From Capronia americana (lineage: Eukaryota > Ascomycota > Eurotiomycetes > Chaetothyriales > Herpotrichiellaceae), in assembly GCA_016110215.1 (NCBI GenBank), contig JADWQD010000011.1:868001-932000 (forward strand): a stretch of 64,000 nucleotides of DNA, written 5' to 3'. Below are positions 46,306 to 58,741 of this stretch, in pieces; the stretch's first letter is position 1, and every line of letters starts with the position of its first letter. The translations under genes and the position numbers were made by a program. Below the pieces are notes generated by a model. It saw only the letters and a program-made list of their open reading frames with translations, did not search any database and was not told where the DNA came from.

Positions 46306-46914
46306 TCTAATAGATGAGAAAACAGATTGGCTTGAGCGATGGCCGCAAGCGTCCGACAGTTCTGAACATAAGTGAAACTTATAAAGCGAATGTACCTAGA
46401 CCATCGGTTTTCACGAGCAGTGTAGGCCTCCCGGACAACAGCCGCTCGAACTAGACCAATTTTCGAGGCATCTCTAGGTCATGACTGGGCATGGCTGGAC
46501 GCGAAAGAAACTTCGTCGGAATTCGGCTATCTGTCCGTGGTGATTAGAGATATCAAGCCGACTAACCGATCGTCTCCCAGCTCCGCAGGATCAGTACTCA
46601 TTAGGCAAGTGAGGTCGTCGACGCGAAACGACGAGGGCGATAACAGTTATTGGCAAGGCCTGTGATGATCCCAAGATGGCTCTACGATACGCCGGATACA
46701 GAGTTGCCCTTTTAAAATGCAAGTCGAACATGTTGATAGTGAAGAACCCCGTGCGCCCCGCGAAACATGGCCCCGTTTCTCGCGCAACGCCGGGACCAGT
46801 GAGCGATGGCATCGCTTGGCGGCATCAAACCGCCGTCGGTGCTACAGAACTCTCTAAGAACACTTCATGCGATAAGATAGACCAAACCTTGTGTCGAGGA
46901 GCATATATTCCAAC
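46306..46914. other. Divergent promoter region, acyltransferase and transporter
   Basis: 609 bases without a gene. It has a TATA-like CTTATAAAG near 46378 and an imperfect inverted repeat, CGCGAAAC and GTTTCTCGCG, around 46759-46783. The CCGGTGGAA palindrome of the P450 promoter is not repeated here. Confidence 0.5.
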
Positions 46915-48880
46915 ATGGAAGCCCTGAAAGTCGACGACTCTGAACTGAGTGCCTCAACGCTGAATGCTCTAGACAGAACAGAATGGCCGCCATTACCACC
47001 AATCTCCAGGCCTCCGAGCTCTACGGAACATCCCAGCTCATTGATGGTCAGTTCCCCTACAGATGAGGCTGATACTCGTACTGATGGTCGCGTTAATAGA
47101 GACTGGACATGGCGAACGAGGAGACATCATTCTCGTCCCGCACCCGACCAACGATCCCAGCGATCCCTTGTCGTGGTCATACAAGAAGAAGGGATTGAGC
47201 ATGGCCACTGTGACATTCTTCACCTTCTTTGCTGGCGCCGTCATCTCCGGACCCGTGGCAGGATGGGTTGCAACTTATGAGGAAACCGGAATCACGCTGA
47301 CCCAGCTCAACTACGGCTATGCCATTTCGATTCTTTTCTTGGGTCTCGCCAACATCCCATGGACCATTATGGCGGTATGTATGGACGCTTGCTTGACACA
47401 ACTCCCAGAAGCTAACCAAGCCTCTTTAGACTTACTATGGGCGCCGCCCGGTGTACCTGGCCTGCGCCTTTGGGAGCATGCTCTGTAGCATCTGGACGGC
47501 GGAATACGACAATGTGCATAGTTACTATGCCAAGTCCGCCTTTCTCGGGATCTTCTGTGCCCCGTACGAGGGCATGGTCATGACCATTGTGGCAGACTTG
47601 TATTTCCTTCACGAAAGAGGACTGTACATGGCGCTGGTTTTGTACGTCCATGCCACCCTTCAACCGCTCCGAGCGACTATTAGCTAACATGGATGTATTA
47701 GCATGCATGCCATCGTCGGCACTGATCTAGGCACCATTGCCAGCGCCTTCATTTCGGGAACCGGCGTCCTCAACTGGCGGTGGTGCGGCTGGATTGCTAC
47801 GATTGCTTTCGCCATTTCCTTCCTGCTGTTGTACTTTGGATTCGAGGAGACGCGTTTCTTCCGAATCACACAATCCGCCACCGACGCTGCAGCTTCTGGC
47901 AACATGGCAACCACCTCTGCTGTGGCCCACGCCGACGAAAAGACTCAGTCTCTGGAAACCCCTTCCGACGTCGAGCAGGGCCAGCTGGTGCCCATGGCGA
48001 AGACGCGCAAGGAGAAGCTTGCGCTGTGGTCCGTTCCGCCACCGAGCGTGCAACTGACTCCACGGGACGCTTTCAAAGAAATCATGGCTCTCTTCTACTA
48101 CCCGGCGGTTATCTGGGCGGGCTGCATCTACGGCATCAACGTGTCGATCTATGCATGCGTGCTTTCCATGCTCCCCGTCGTCATCCAAGTGCCGCCATAC
48201 AATTTCACCGCCGTTCAGATGGGCTTGACCAGGTTTGGTACCATTATCGGGACGCTGATCGCCCTGGTTCTCTCAGGCCCACTGAGTGACAAAGTCGCCA
48301 ATGCAATGGCGAGACGGAACCATGGTATTCGCGAAGCCGAACATCGGCTTCCGCTCTTCCTCTTTGGCTTGATAGTCATGCCAGGCGCTTGTCTCATCTT
48401 CGGACTTTGTGCTGCATATGTGAGTCTTCTGCCAAAATTCTGTCTTACTCTGTCCCGAGTTCTAACGTAGAGGTCTAGGAAACACACTGGTTTGGCGTTG
48501 TCTTCGGCGAGGGACTCAGTTCGTTCGGCTACACATTCACCAGCGAGCTGGCCATGAATTACGTTGTCGATTGCTATCGACCTGTCGCCATCGAGAGCAT
48601 GGTCGGCGTTGTCGTGATTCGCAACTTTTTTGGGTGAGCTACCTACCGCTCCGATCTCGAATCATCCTTATTAGTATATTCTAATCATTGTCTCAGATTC
48701 GCTCTAACATTCGCCATTTCTCCATGGCTGGCAGCCAACGGAGTGCGCAATGTATCTGTTGCACTGGCCGTCATCGCTTTTGGGATGTATTGTCTCACGT
48801 TCCCAATGTACTTCTACGGCAAGCGAATGCGCATTTGGACGAGTACTCGCTACCCTCTGGCTGGGAGGAAGACTTTGTAG
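46915..48880 (+). CDS. MFS transporter, 12-helix DHA1-like
   Basis: Proposed exons 46915-47046, 47102-47374, 47430-47641, 47702-48419, 48479-48633 and 48697-48880, 557 residues. A hydrophilic N-terminal tail of ~50 residues leads to DPSDPLSWSYKKKGLSMATV, the usual entry to helix 1 in fungal DHA1-type permeases. Splicing restores PWTIMATYYGRRPVYLACAFG, the motif-A loop between helices 2 and 3, and YMALVFMHAIVGTDLGTIAS. A long central cytoplasmic loop (about 245-315) divides two six-helix halves. The C-terminus reads MYFYGKRMRIWTST. It is a plasma-membrane transporter, either exporting a product or importing a substrate. Its head-to-head arrangement with the acyltransferase suggests a shared role. 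The first intron's acceptor (TAGAG) is the least certain junction. Confidence 0.85.
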
Positions 48881-49325
48881 CGGAACGGACTCTACCAACA
48901 GCTGGCTGGGTATTAGATTTTCTTGGAAGGGCGACCGCAATATGGTAACCGAGCATTCTCTGACTCTCTTGTGTTGCCAAGGACTGAAGTGGAACGCGAG
49001 CTGGGGAAAGTATGTAGATAGGCCGTGTGTACTTGGGTACTGATAAGACATCCACACTACTCCTGTACGAAGGAAGGGCTATGCTAATATTCCGAGTGGG
49101 TCCTGAACTCTTATACGGCCTTTGTCGCCTTGTCTCTCTCTCTCTTCCCCTTAGCTGGGTGCCTGTGGAAACTCTCTCACTTGGATACTTCAATAGCCCA
49201 GTTCACACACTCGGCTAGGTCGTACTGGAGCTGCTTACAGACTTGCGCATTTGTCCGTAGGATATCGCCACAGCTGAAATGCATTTTGTCTTAGCCGCGT
49301 CGACAGGAATTGTGCCCCATTGAGG
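48881..49325. other. Intergenic region before regulator 2
   Basis: 445 bases, no gene seen; it should hold the transporter 3' end and the regulator promoter. Confidence 0.5.
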
Positions 49326-51376
49326 ATGGACACCAGCAACGATACGTCCATGCTTGAAAATGCATTGTCCAATCTTCCTTCGTGCGTCCAGTGCCGCGCT
49401 CGCCGTGTCGGGTGTGATTCGGGATTGCCGAAATGTCAGTACAGTCAGTTCGTCCGTGGCACGGTTTGCTCACTTCTCGTAGGTCGGCCATGCACCGCCC
49501 GAGACACAGGTAAATGATCTACCGTTGGTAGAGCCCGGGGAGGATTCTGATGGAAAACAGATTGCGAAATATATGACCATATATTACAGCGAAAGGTCAC
49601 AAGAGTGTACGTCGACCTCGGGGGGACCATTGGAATGCAGATATACTGATCTCCTCATGTAATAGCTACATCCAGAGTTTGCATCATCGATTGATGGAGC
49701 TGGGTGGTGCTTCTCTTCCAGCTACGCAAGAGGGAACCGCGTTATCAAAAAGTCTGCAAGCCGAAAACATAAGCCCTGGATCAACAATACGCCACCGATC
49801 AGCCGCCCCTGCTGTCGTCAATCCCAAAGATGATGATACCCCCTGCGATCAAAGCACAAAGCTGGTAGCTCGCTGGGGTCCATCCAGCGCTATTTCCCAT
49901 TTCAAACTCGTCATGGAGCTGATTAGGGCTCCGCCGCACCCCTCTCCTGAAAGGCCGCTGTCTCAGACCATGACTTCTCTGGTCGACGAGTGGTTCCGGG
50001 CCTTGCCAAAGGAATCGGAAATGCAGCCCAGCTTTACCCTGCCGCCTCTAGCCGTTGCGAAACAGCTTTGCAGCCATTATATCACGTCCATTGAGACCTT
50101 CACGCCGATCATTGGGAAAGAGCATCTGGACCGAGATGTTAACGAGTACTATTCGCTTCGAGACAACGAGGTGGAAACCGCCAATCTCATTACTATCCAA
50201 ACCCGGGTGACCGCCGTTCTCGCCATCGCACTGCAGCTGTGGTCATTCTCTCGGCGAGGGAAACTCGCGTCGGGCGAGCAACACAATTACAGGATGACTG
50301 CCAGATCGTTGTTCAGAGCAGCGACCTCGAACCTGAGGACCGTGCTTGAGCCTGTTAATAACGGACCTGTGCTGCGTTCCTCGGGCGTGCCGCAGAACCA
50401 CGAGATCAAAGACAAGGTTATCGACCAACTACAGACGATTCTACTGCTCACAACATATCTGATGGTTGACCCGTCTCAGGGGAATGTATGGCAGCTCCTT
50501 GGCTTTGCCGACCGACTATGGCATAGCACATGCAGTGCGCATATATTGTCTAATATGTCCAACGAGCGACGGAGGAGAGCTATAATGCTGCGCTCCTGCT
50601 TCTTGCAGCATGAACGGATGATTGGCACGGCGTTCGGTAGACCGATCGACGAGTATAGAAACGAAGAAGAGGAAGAGAGCGACGAGCAGGAGCTTTCACT
50701 TGCCAGCCTCTGGTCCTCGATCTGGAGACTCAAGGCAGACATCCACTCGCTCTTCCTGCGCGACAATAATTCCAGACCCCAGACTGCGCTTTGGGAAACC
50801 GACCTTCTGAAAGGATATCAGGCCGACATAGCCATTTGGCTCGACCGGTGGAAAACGGCGTCCCACCACGCATTTGTCTCGAGCGCCGATGCGGATCCAT
50901 CAAGCACGGCTACTCTGCTCTACCTCTGCGGCCTCGTGCAGGCGAACGAGGCGCTACACACTGCCTTCTGCTTCATTCTGAGAGAGTCCCACATTCGGTC
51001 TTCCGACAGGTTTGGTTCTAGTCCTGGTCCTGATCGTCGTGACGACGCTCAATTCAATGCACTGGGTCAATCTTTCCTGACAGCCCTGCTGGACAGCTAC
51101 GTCCGTCTTCGCGACGAAGCCGACAGGATACCACCAGGAGGCACTGAGACTATAGGGTCCGGAACCTTGACGTATCCCTTTCACTGGCTTCGGGGATTAG
51201 AACTGATTCGTGCCGCTGCTACCATCATCTTCTTCAGACACACCGCTGACCCTGCTGACCGGACTTTGTTCGCCCACGAAGCTGTCACTGTCTTGAAGCT
51301 CCTAGAGGAGGGCCGGTCTGATGGTGTTGACGCGTCGATCGTCATTAAAGAGCTACTCGATCTCCTTCTTCTTTGA
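49326..51376 (+). CDS. Zn2Cys6-like transcription factor, putative cluster regulator 2
   Basis: The body (49679-51376) is one long open frame with a fungal transcription factor domain (KQLCSHYITSIETFTPIIGK; TTYLMVDPSQGNVWQLLGFA). The best in-frame model is exons 49326-49509 and 49641-51376, 639 residues. It starts MDTSNDTSMLEN and gives Cys20-x2-Cys23-x6-Cys30-x6-Cys37, a normal first half, then Cys48 and Cys56 in VCSLLVGRPC, so ten residues lie between the fourth and fifth cysteines instead of two. An alternative splice (49439-49482 removed) also keeps the frame but loses both late cysteines. After the cluster, SYIQSLHHRLMELG is the usual coiled-coil linker. Either the zinc cluster carries an insertion, or the true exon structure differs. 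Confidence 0.78.
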
Positions 51377-51974
51377 AGGTGATTCGGGAGGATATATCGC
51401 CACGAACAAAGTGCCTTGATATATAGAGGGTCATCGCTTCTGGCCCGAGCGTCTTCCATGTCCACCTGGTTGAACTTATATACGATTATTTGAGGGGTAA
51501 CATGTTTATCGACAGAGTCTGGCTCTTCTGGTCAGTAACGTCCTCAGAGAGCTATGACTAGGGCTGTCCTAATCCTGAAGGATCTCGTATCTCGACGAGC
51601 GAAGGGCCGGAGAGTCCGAGGTTTATCATTTCTCGAGAGGATGATGATTCAACATGTACCTGCGTTTGTTACGCCACGCCGAACAGCAGCAGCGGCATGT
51701 CTACTGTGGTATTCATTAATAACCTCTTGCTAAGCCGCAGAACACAATACCACCAACCATACATCCCTCGTATAAGCAGCGTCACCGCTGTGTCTGCCAC
51801 AAGACAACATTCCATCCTCGTTTGGACCCATGGGCCTCACAGCCATGCTTCATCCGGCCTTAGCTGGCTCTGGTACATACCTCGGTCTATCCTATACCTC
51901 TCTAAGCTAGAAGAAGGTCCTACAGTATTCATTCGCACAGGACATCCAGCCGCCCAATTGTTTGGGTTTGACAC
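51377..51974. other. Convergent 3' flanks
   Basis: 598 bases, no gene or structure seen. Confidence 0.5.
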
Positions 51975-54900
51975 CTACTTTTTGAGCGTGTCAGACTCTT
52001 GAACAGAGAAGTCGGCGAAGACGAGTTTCTCCAAGTCGTCTGCAGTGAAGCCAAGTTTGGCCGCCCGTCGGCGGAAGTATATTCGCTTGCCCCACTTCCA
52101 TCCCTCGACGCCGAGGAAGAAGAGGAGGGCTTCGACGAAGACGATGCCCCATTCCCAGGAAATGCCCGTATGTTTGAAGACACTGTGGTTGATCACCTGG
52201 AGTGGACGGACGAATGTTAGCACGAACTCGAAAAGCAGCCATAAGAGGGCGAGAGAAAGAGAGAAATAGCTGCGGCGCTGCTTACGGGTATGTAAATGGT
52301 GGGGAATATGGTGACGAAGCCCGCGATGATGGACCAGAACAGGAACTTGTTCCGCCACACGTCGTACATCCACTGGGTGAAGTATTTCTTGCTGTCGGGC
52401 TGCATGCGGAAAAAGCTCTTTCGCGTGTTGACCATCTCCCAGGCGAGGAACAGAGCGAACCAAGTCAGGCTGACAAAGGTCGTGGCTCGTGCTCGGAACA
52501 CGGTATCGCACTGTTCCGAGTAGCTCTCGTTGCAGTTGATCCCGAGGTCTCCATTGCCGAAGCCATACACCACCAGAAGGAAGGATGACAGACACAGAGC
52601 GGCCATCCATACCCCGTAGGCGAGCATGTCGAAGCAGACTTCCCACGTAAAGACACCGGCTTTGACCGAAATCGGTGGTCGCTCCAGGATATCCGGGGCC
52701 GCAATCTCGAGACCGAGGCCCATGTCCGGGAGGCCGGACGTGATCATGATGACCCACATGATCTGGACGGGCGCCAGCGGGAAAACTGACAGGCCGGTGC
52801 TGTCCTTGAATGCAAGGCCGATGAGGAGGGTGCCCGCCTGCGCAATGTTCTCCGCCAGAAGGTGAAGGATGAACTTCTGAATGTTGTCGAACATGCGCCG
52901 ACCCTCTTCGATGGCGTTGAGGATCGAGGCGAAGTTGTCGTCGGTCAGGACAATGTCGGAAGCTTCCTTGGCGACATCGGATCCTCCCTGTCCCATGGCG
53001 ATGCCCACGTCGGCGATCTTGAGCGATGGCGAGTCATTCACGCCGTCACCAGTCTGGTAGTATCAGCGCCAAGTTCTTAGATAGAATATCAAAGGGACAG
53101 CACAACTCACCATGGCCATAAAGGCGTCTCGTCGCCGGAGCGCTTCGATCATTCGGACCTTCGTGTTAGGAGCACATCGAGCGACAACGAGTGGTAATGC
53201 AGGCAGTCTGTCCAGCTCCTCGTCGCTGAGCCGGTCAAATTCCTTCGCAGTCATGACCATACTTTGGGCTGCTTCATGCGAGAGGTGGGACATATCGGGT
53301 GGTAGAATGCCCACTTGTATGGCAATGGCACGGGCGGTGCCCGGGTGATCACCAGTCAACATGTGTACTTTGATCCCAGCACGGTGACAACTCTTGACCG
53401 CAGGGGCAGATTCAGGTCGTGGAGGGTCGTAGAGCCCGATGAGGCCACGGAATATCAAGTCGCGTTCGACTTCCTCTCGAGGAGGAGGGCCATCTCGACT
53501 GGCCCGGCGGCCGTGTCGGGGGTTGTAAGGACGGCTCGCAAGCGCAAGGACACGGAGCCCTTGACCTGCCAGAGCCTCCATGTTCTCGAGAATGTTTTCC
53601 CTCATCTGATCCGTGAGTTCGACGACCTCTGACCCATCCCACTTGGTGCGGGTGCAAGAGTCAAGGACTCGCTCAACGGCGCCTTTGGTGTAGACCATCT
53701 GCTCCTTGGTGTCCAGATCCTCGAAGATGGTCGACATCTTTTTGACATCCGAGTCGAATGGGTATTCGCTGACCTGCTTGAGCTTGGGATTCTTCTCGTC
53801 CAGGAACTTTTGTCTGCTGTAGCCGAATCGGCAAGCGAAGACTTGAATGGCAATCTCTGTTGGATCTCCAATGGCCACCCAAACGCCCTCCTTGTTAGGA
53901 TGAACTCGTGCAAGATTGCACAGCGACGCGATCAAGAGGAAGTCTCTCAACGCCGGATTCTCCTCTAAAGCATCCGAGTATTCAACTTCGTCGCCATCAT
54001 CAGCGGCTTTCTCACCTTGCCGCGAGGGCGCAGCTTCCGTGTGCGACAAAGTCCCGGAGGTGGGATTGAAGGGCTCGCCTGAGCCGCCAATGGTGTACGT
54101 GCCACGAGTTGGAATCCAGCACTTTTTGGCGACCATTTTCCCTTGGGTCAACGTTCCGGTCTTGTCTGAGCAAATATCCGTAACAGCACCGAGTGCTTCC
54201 AGCGATTTGATGTTTCGGACGATGACGTTCCTGGATACCATCCTCTTGGTTGCGACAGCCATGGTAATGGTCAGAACAACGATAAGCGAAGCTGGAATCA
54301 TGGAGAGACCTGTCGCAACAGCGTAGATGATCACCTCGGGCCTGTCGGAGAATTCGTTCGCGGCGAGGACGATAATGGCACAGACGACGGCGATTCCGAA
54401 GAGCAACATGGCGAGACGAGAGAGTTTCTTCTGAAGCGGTGTCCCTACGTTGACTCCGAGGAAGCGACCAACAGCATCGGTGAATGTGAGAGTCCAGGAC
54501 TCGGCGTGGCGCAAGGGATGTGCGGTCCCGTCTGGTCGTCGCTTGACCTCGCGCACCTTGGAGCTCCGTTGTCGAAGCGCGGCTGCGATTGATCCAATTT
54601 CCTACACACACCTCAGCGCATATTCTGGAATGGTCCGTGGACATGGAAGTGTTGCCATAGAACTGCATCTAGGCGCGGGACGCAGGACTTACAGTGTGCA
54701 TACCTGTTGAGAACACTATTGCTCTCGCCCGACCCTTGGTCACCGTGGACGACCCGTATGCGACATTCAGTCGATCTCCTGGGCCCGTATCTTCATCAAA
54801 TACCGCTTCTTCGTCCTTGGCAACGGGCATCGACTCGCCGGTGAGGAGGGCCTCGTCGGTCTCGAAGTTGATGGATTCGAGCAGCCTGCGGGTTGTCAAT

Positions 54901-55435
54901 GAATAAGATCAACAGGATATCCGATTAGTATTTTAGCTTACCTGACGTCCGCGGGAACAGTGTCTCCCACTTTCAGCTCGATGAGGTCTCCCACAGCGAG
55001 CTCTGTCGCTGGAATGGTGGAATTGGTGCCATCTCGAATCACGTTTGCGGTGGGAGAAGACAGTGACCGGAGCGACTCCGTGGTCTTTTCGGCCTGGAAT
55101 TCTTGGAAGAATCCCACGACAATGTTGAGGATGATCACTGCCGTGACCACGCCGCCCTCGATCCAGGACTTGATCCCGAACGAGACGGCCATGGCCATGA
55201 TCAGGACCAGCATCATTGCGTTGGCAACCTGGCGGATGAGGATCTTCAGAGGCCGTACTCCCCCACCGCCCTCCAACTCGTTGCGGCCATACTCTTCGAG
55301 CCTCTGTTGTGCATCCGCTGATGACAGGCCTTTCTCAGCGTCGGTGTTCAGCTCTTGCACCAGATCATCCCTATCAAGAGCGTGTGCAGGCTTCGTCAGC
55401 GGTTTGTTGCTCTGACCTGACACGTGGTTCTCCAT
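51975..55435 (-). CDS. ENA-type (P-IID) Na+/K+-exporting P-type ATPase
   Basis: Proposed exons 54942-55435, 54693-54885, 53111-54601, 52286-53053 and 51975-52196, 1055 residues, the usual ENA length. The actuator domain shows the TGES loop (DEALLTGESMPVAKDE). The phosphorylation motif is DICSDKTGTLTQGKM, nucleotide-binding elements include VYTKGAVERVL and HMLTGDHPGTARAI, and the hinge TGDGVNDSPSLKIADVGIAMG is restored by splicing. Ten membrane helices are expected; SKKYFTQWMYDVWRNKFLFW and IPVINHSVFKHTGISWEWG near the end fit the fungal ENA group rather than PMR1 or PMCA. It pumps Na+ or K+ out of the cell at high salt or alkaline pH; yeast ENA1 is under calcineurin, Rim101 and glucose control, though no such site was verified here. 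Confidence 0.93.
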
Positions 55436-56561
55436 GACTGCCTCCTAACTAGTAATTGAGGCACTGACGAGCTTGACATGATGATGGGAAGAAAAACAAT
55501 GGAACGCTCATAAAGATAACGTTGCCCAAAACCACGCTTGGCGTCGGAGCGTCATTGATGGTGGGCCATCATTCACATGTAATCTCCTCAACCCATTGGC
55601 CCTGTTCCCTTGTTTGGGGTGGCGGAAAGCCTCGTCGACGGAACGCAAAATATGTTAACAGGATCTTAGTCGCTTAGCAGGAATGACAATTGGATATCGA
55701 TCGCCCCAAGTGCGTAAGAAAGTTCTCGGCGGGCTGCAGGCGTGGTGCAGTTTCGACCTCATCAGAGAGCTGCTTGAGAGGGAGTGCTACATGCGCGGTC
55801 CGACATAGGCTCGCGAGCTGGACTAGCCCGTGAGGAAGTGGCCCTTCGGGGGGCAACTAGCCCACGGCCAAGACCGGTGCCAAGTGCCAAGGAAGGCGGA
55901 AGACAAATATGCCAAGCTGAAACTCGCACCGTATAAGCGGACGGTCTTGATTGGATCCTCGCTCCCGCTGTGGTGTGCCGTCTTCCCGAAGCCGATTTTC
56001 CACCCTCAGCATGGATCGCCTGGGAATGACATGTGTTAGATGAACTTGGGTCAAACAGAAAGTAGCGTGCCCCAAAGACCAGCGTTCTTCGTCTTAGACC
56101 CCTGCTGAACTCCCGCAGGATTCCAATAGAGAGCTTGACCAGGCTGGCACATAGGACGAGTGTATCATAATATGTCCAACCCTCTTATCAAGCCTGATAC
56201 GGCTGCCGGCGCCGAGAGGGAGCCAAGCATCGACGGTCTTGCAGGAGTGGGGTGAGTTCAGCGTTTCTCGAATACCAAGCAAGCTTCGAGCCAGGCCTCT
56301 TGGAATGAGGGCATCCTTCCGTGGGTAATGGGATGCCTGGACATAGCGGCTGTGAAAGCCTCGTCACTGCATGTCTAGGCACGCTCCACAGTGTGTTATT
56401 GTCAGAAGATTTTGCACTGATCTCTCTCGTGATCATACGCACTTTTGGTTTCTCTCCATCAGCACTCGGGTCTGTCGGGTAAGCGGGCATTTATATTCCA
56501 TGTCTCAACGCTCTCTTTTGAGGGCAGATAAAGTAATTTATCTCCCGTGTTGCTAGGGTAA
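55436..56561. other. Divergent intergenic region
   Basis: About 1.1 kb between the ATPase and the RING gene, no gene seen. Confidence 0.5.
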
Positions 56562-57389
56562 ATGTACTTACCGGAAGCCGAGACTTCCCTTTCGGCAAGG
56601 GACCTTGCGGGTTCTGAGGACGGAAATGCAGAGAAGGAAAACAATCACGATGTGGTCCCTTACATGATGATTGGCACAGTTGTGGTCGTCGTCGTGGTCT
56701 TATACAACCTGTTTGTTGCTACACCATAGCGAATTGACCAAAACCTGACATGTACCGTTAGGTTCAGACGTTATATCCGTGCAAGAATGTCGCGCGCGAA
56801 CAGATCTACTGAAGGACGCCAACGCGGTAGCCAAAGAAGAGGCAGCGAAGTCTCGACTGACCCAGATACTTCTGAAGAACAATCCCTTCGCATGGTCCGT
56901 CGACGGAAAGCACAGTCGGTCAGAAACCTCAGTGCGAAGGAAATTGATGAGATCGCACCCAAGAGACGCTATGCAGACGGTGACGATGGGCATGTCGTCG
57001 ACATCCAGAAGCTCACATCATTAGACACCCCAATCCAAAGACCGTGTACTGCAGTCCTCGCGCCTGAAAAGCAGAATGCGCACAATATGTCATCAAGCAA
57101 GGATTGCGTCGAGGGCATCCAAGATTCGACAGCACGCAACTCCGTCGTTCAAGAGCAGCTGGATCTGGTCTCCGATTGCAGCATCTGCTTGGAATCCTTC
57201 CAGCCTGATGATTTTGTTCGCGAAACTCCATGTGGCCACGTTTTCCATGCTGGCTGCTTGGAGTGGTGGTTGGGGAAATATCGTGCTCGGTGTCCGCTGG
57301 ATCAAATGGACCTGAGGGGGAAGTCGAAGCGTCTGGTCACCATGACTGGATCAAAACAGTGCTCGCGCGGAGGATTAGCACTTTGTTAG
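56562..57389 (+). CDS. Membrane-anchored RING-H2 protein, probable E3 ubiquitin ligase
   Basis: Proposed exons 56562-56710 and 56762-57389, 258 residues. An in-frame stop directly precedes the chosen Met. The first exon encodes one membrane helix (about residues 34-50, MMIGTVVVVVVVLYNL) and the splice places the basic anchor FRRYIRARMSR just after it. A hydrophilic region follows, then a C-terminal RING-H2 finger: Cys189-x2-Cys192-x14-Cys207-x-His209-x2-His212-x2-Cys215-x11-Cys227-x2-Asp230. The eighth zinc ligand is Asp rather than Cys, as in Rbx1. The protein should recruit a ubiquitin-conjugating enzyme at an internal membrane; substrate and compartment are unknown. The layout (single helix then RING-H2) resembles the ATL/Goliath type but without a protease-associated domain. 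Confidence 0.85.
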
Positions 57390-57922
57390 CGCTGTAAAAA
57401 AAGAGCTTTCCTTACCTCAATTTGGGATTGCTGCTCTTGTGGGCGGAAGGTCATCTCAAATGAATCACGTTTGAAACCTGCTTTCCTCACCAATTCTGTC
57501 GGTGCCATCGTGCAGGACGCCTGTTTGAGAAATCGCAGGCAAAGAGACGAGAGCTCGGAAGAGAAAGCCCAACATGTCTTCGCGCAGAGATAATTGTGTT
57601 AGCAGCCAATCTTGCAAAATTCAAGTGGACGGTCATGTCGAGAAGATTGACGCGTCAAACGGGAACAGTGAGGAGGCGCATGAGGCTAGACCGAAAATGA
57701 CTTGCGCATGAGAACTAATCTCAACTTCTTCGACTGCGGCTCCGCCATCTACTCATAATGCATCTTTCCTCAACTCCAGAAACTAAGAACTCGCCGCGTC
57801 GTCCCTAGGGCGTAGGAGGATGGCTGTACTCCATATGCGGACGTCTTTTGGGTACAGCTCATAGCGAAGCGGTGTCTGGCTGACTGTTTGATCTTTGAAA
57901 ACGATGAGACTCCGGGAGCACC
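57390..57922. other. Intergenic region, no gene seen
   Basis: 533 bases between two co-oriented genes. Confidence 0.5.
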
Positions 57923-58024
57923 ATGGTACTATATCAGATTTTCCATCGTGTTGCATTCATTGTAACAGCCTTCATACATCTTTATTTCAATGACCTGATC
58001 AAGGCGGTCATCGTGGTGGCGGGA

Positions 58025-58741
58025 ATGTGTTTGTCAGACTCAAAGCGTCCTGTCTTACAGAGCATCCTACGGTTGCACTCAGTGGTGCTTGCCTGCTTCA
58101 TGTTGGCATTCTGCTTCAATGTAGTCTCGGCGTCCGCCGATCAAACGGCCCTAAATGGTCGTGATGTGTTGAATGTGAGTGATCTCCCGTTCAAGCCGAC
58201 GTGGAAGCATTGACGCGGACTTACCACGGAACAGTTCGACGATATCGAGACACCGGACGGGTTTGGCCAGATCGCACCTGGATACCATCGCCTCACATTC
58301 AACAATTTCTACGCCTTCAAGCCGACGCATCCGGATCTGGAAGGCATCATTTCTGTCGACGACCTGAATTGCGCCGTCTCAAAGCCGAATTCGCTGTATG
58401 GGTCAAAGATCACGACGGAGAGCCCGTCCATCCAAGCATACGATCCGGCACATACATTCACGGTACATTCCCTGAAAATCAAACCACTGGATCTCCCTGT
58501 CGGTTTCGTTACCTTGAATCTCCGCGGCTACTTACCAGAAAAGTCGGCGAGTCCGTTGGCATGGAGTGTCGACTTTCCCGCCGGCTTCCACGACACCCTC
58601 CACGTCCGACTAGAAGAGTTCAGTAAGATGCAATGGAAAGGGCTGGCAAGGCTTGAAGTGCAGGCGGATTTTCACTTCAACGACGTGGAAATGGACGACT
58701 GGGAATTCTGCATCGATGACCTCGAAGTCGAGGTCGGTTGA
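58025..58741 (+). CDS. Secreted protein of unknown function
   Basis: Proposed exons 58025-58174 and 58235-58741, 218 residues. The intron joins GRDVLN to FDDIETPDGFGQIAPGYHRL in frame. The Met at 58025 opens a signal peptide with a basic head and hydrophobic core (VVLACFMLAFCFNVVSASA), cut near residue 35. An earlier in-frame Met at 57923 would add 34 largely hydrophobic residues and is less likely. The mature region begins with an FDDI-x-GFG-x-YHRLTFNNFY pattern and contains LNCAVSKPNSLYGS and FTVHSLKIKPL, a layout I associate with uncharacterised secreted beta-sandwich proteins of filamentous ascomycetes. No catalytic motif is visible. The final residues are acidic (IDDLEVEVG). Confidence 0.75.

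Noticed and set aside
40110..49000. Penicillin-type biosynthetic cluster
   Set aside because: Only the acyltransferase-like gene is present; there is no ACV synthetase or isopenicillin-N synthase, and the peroxisomal signal is missing.
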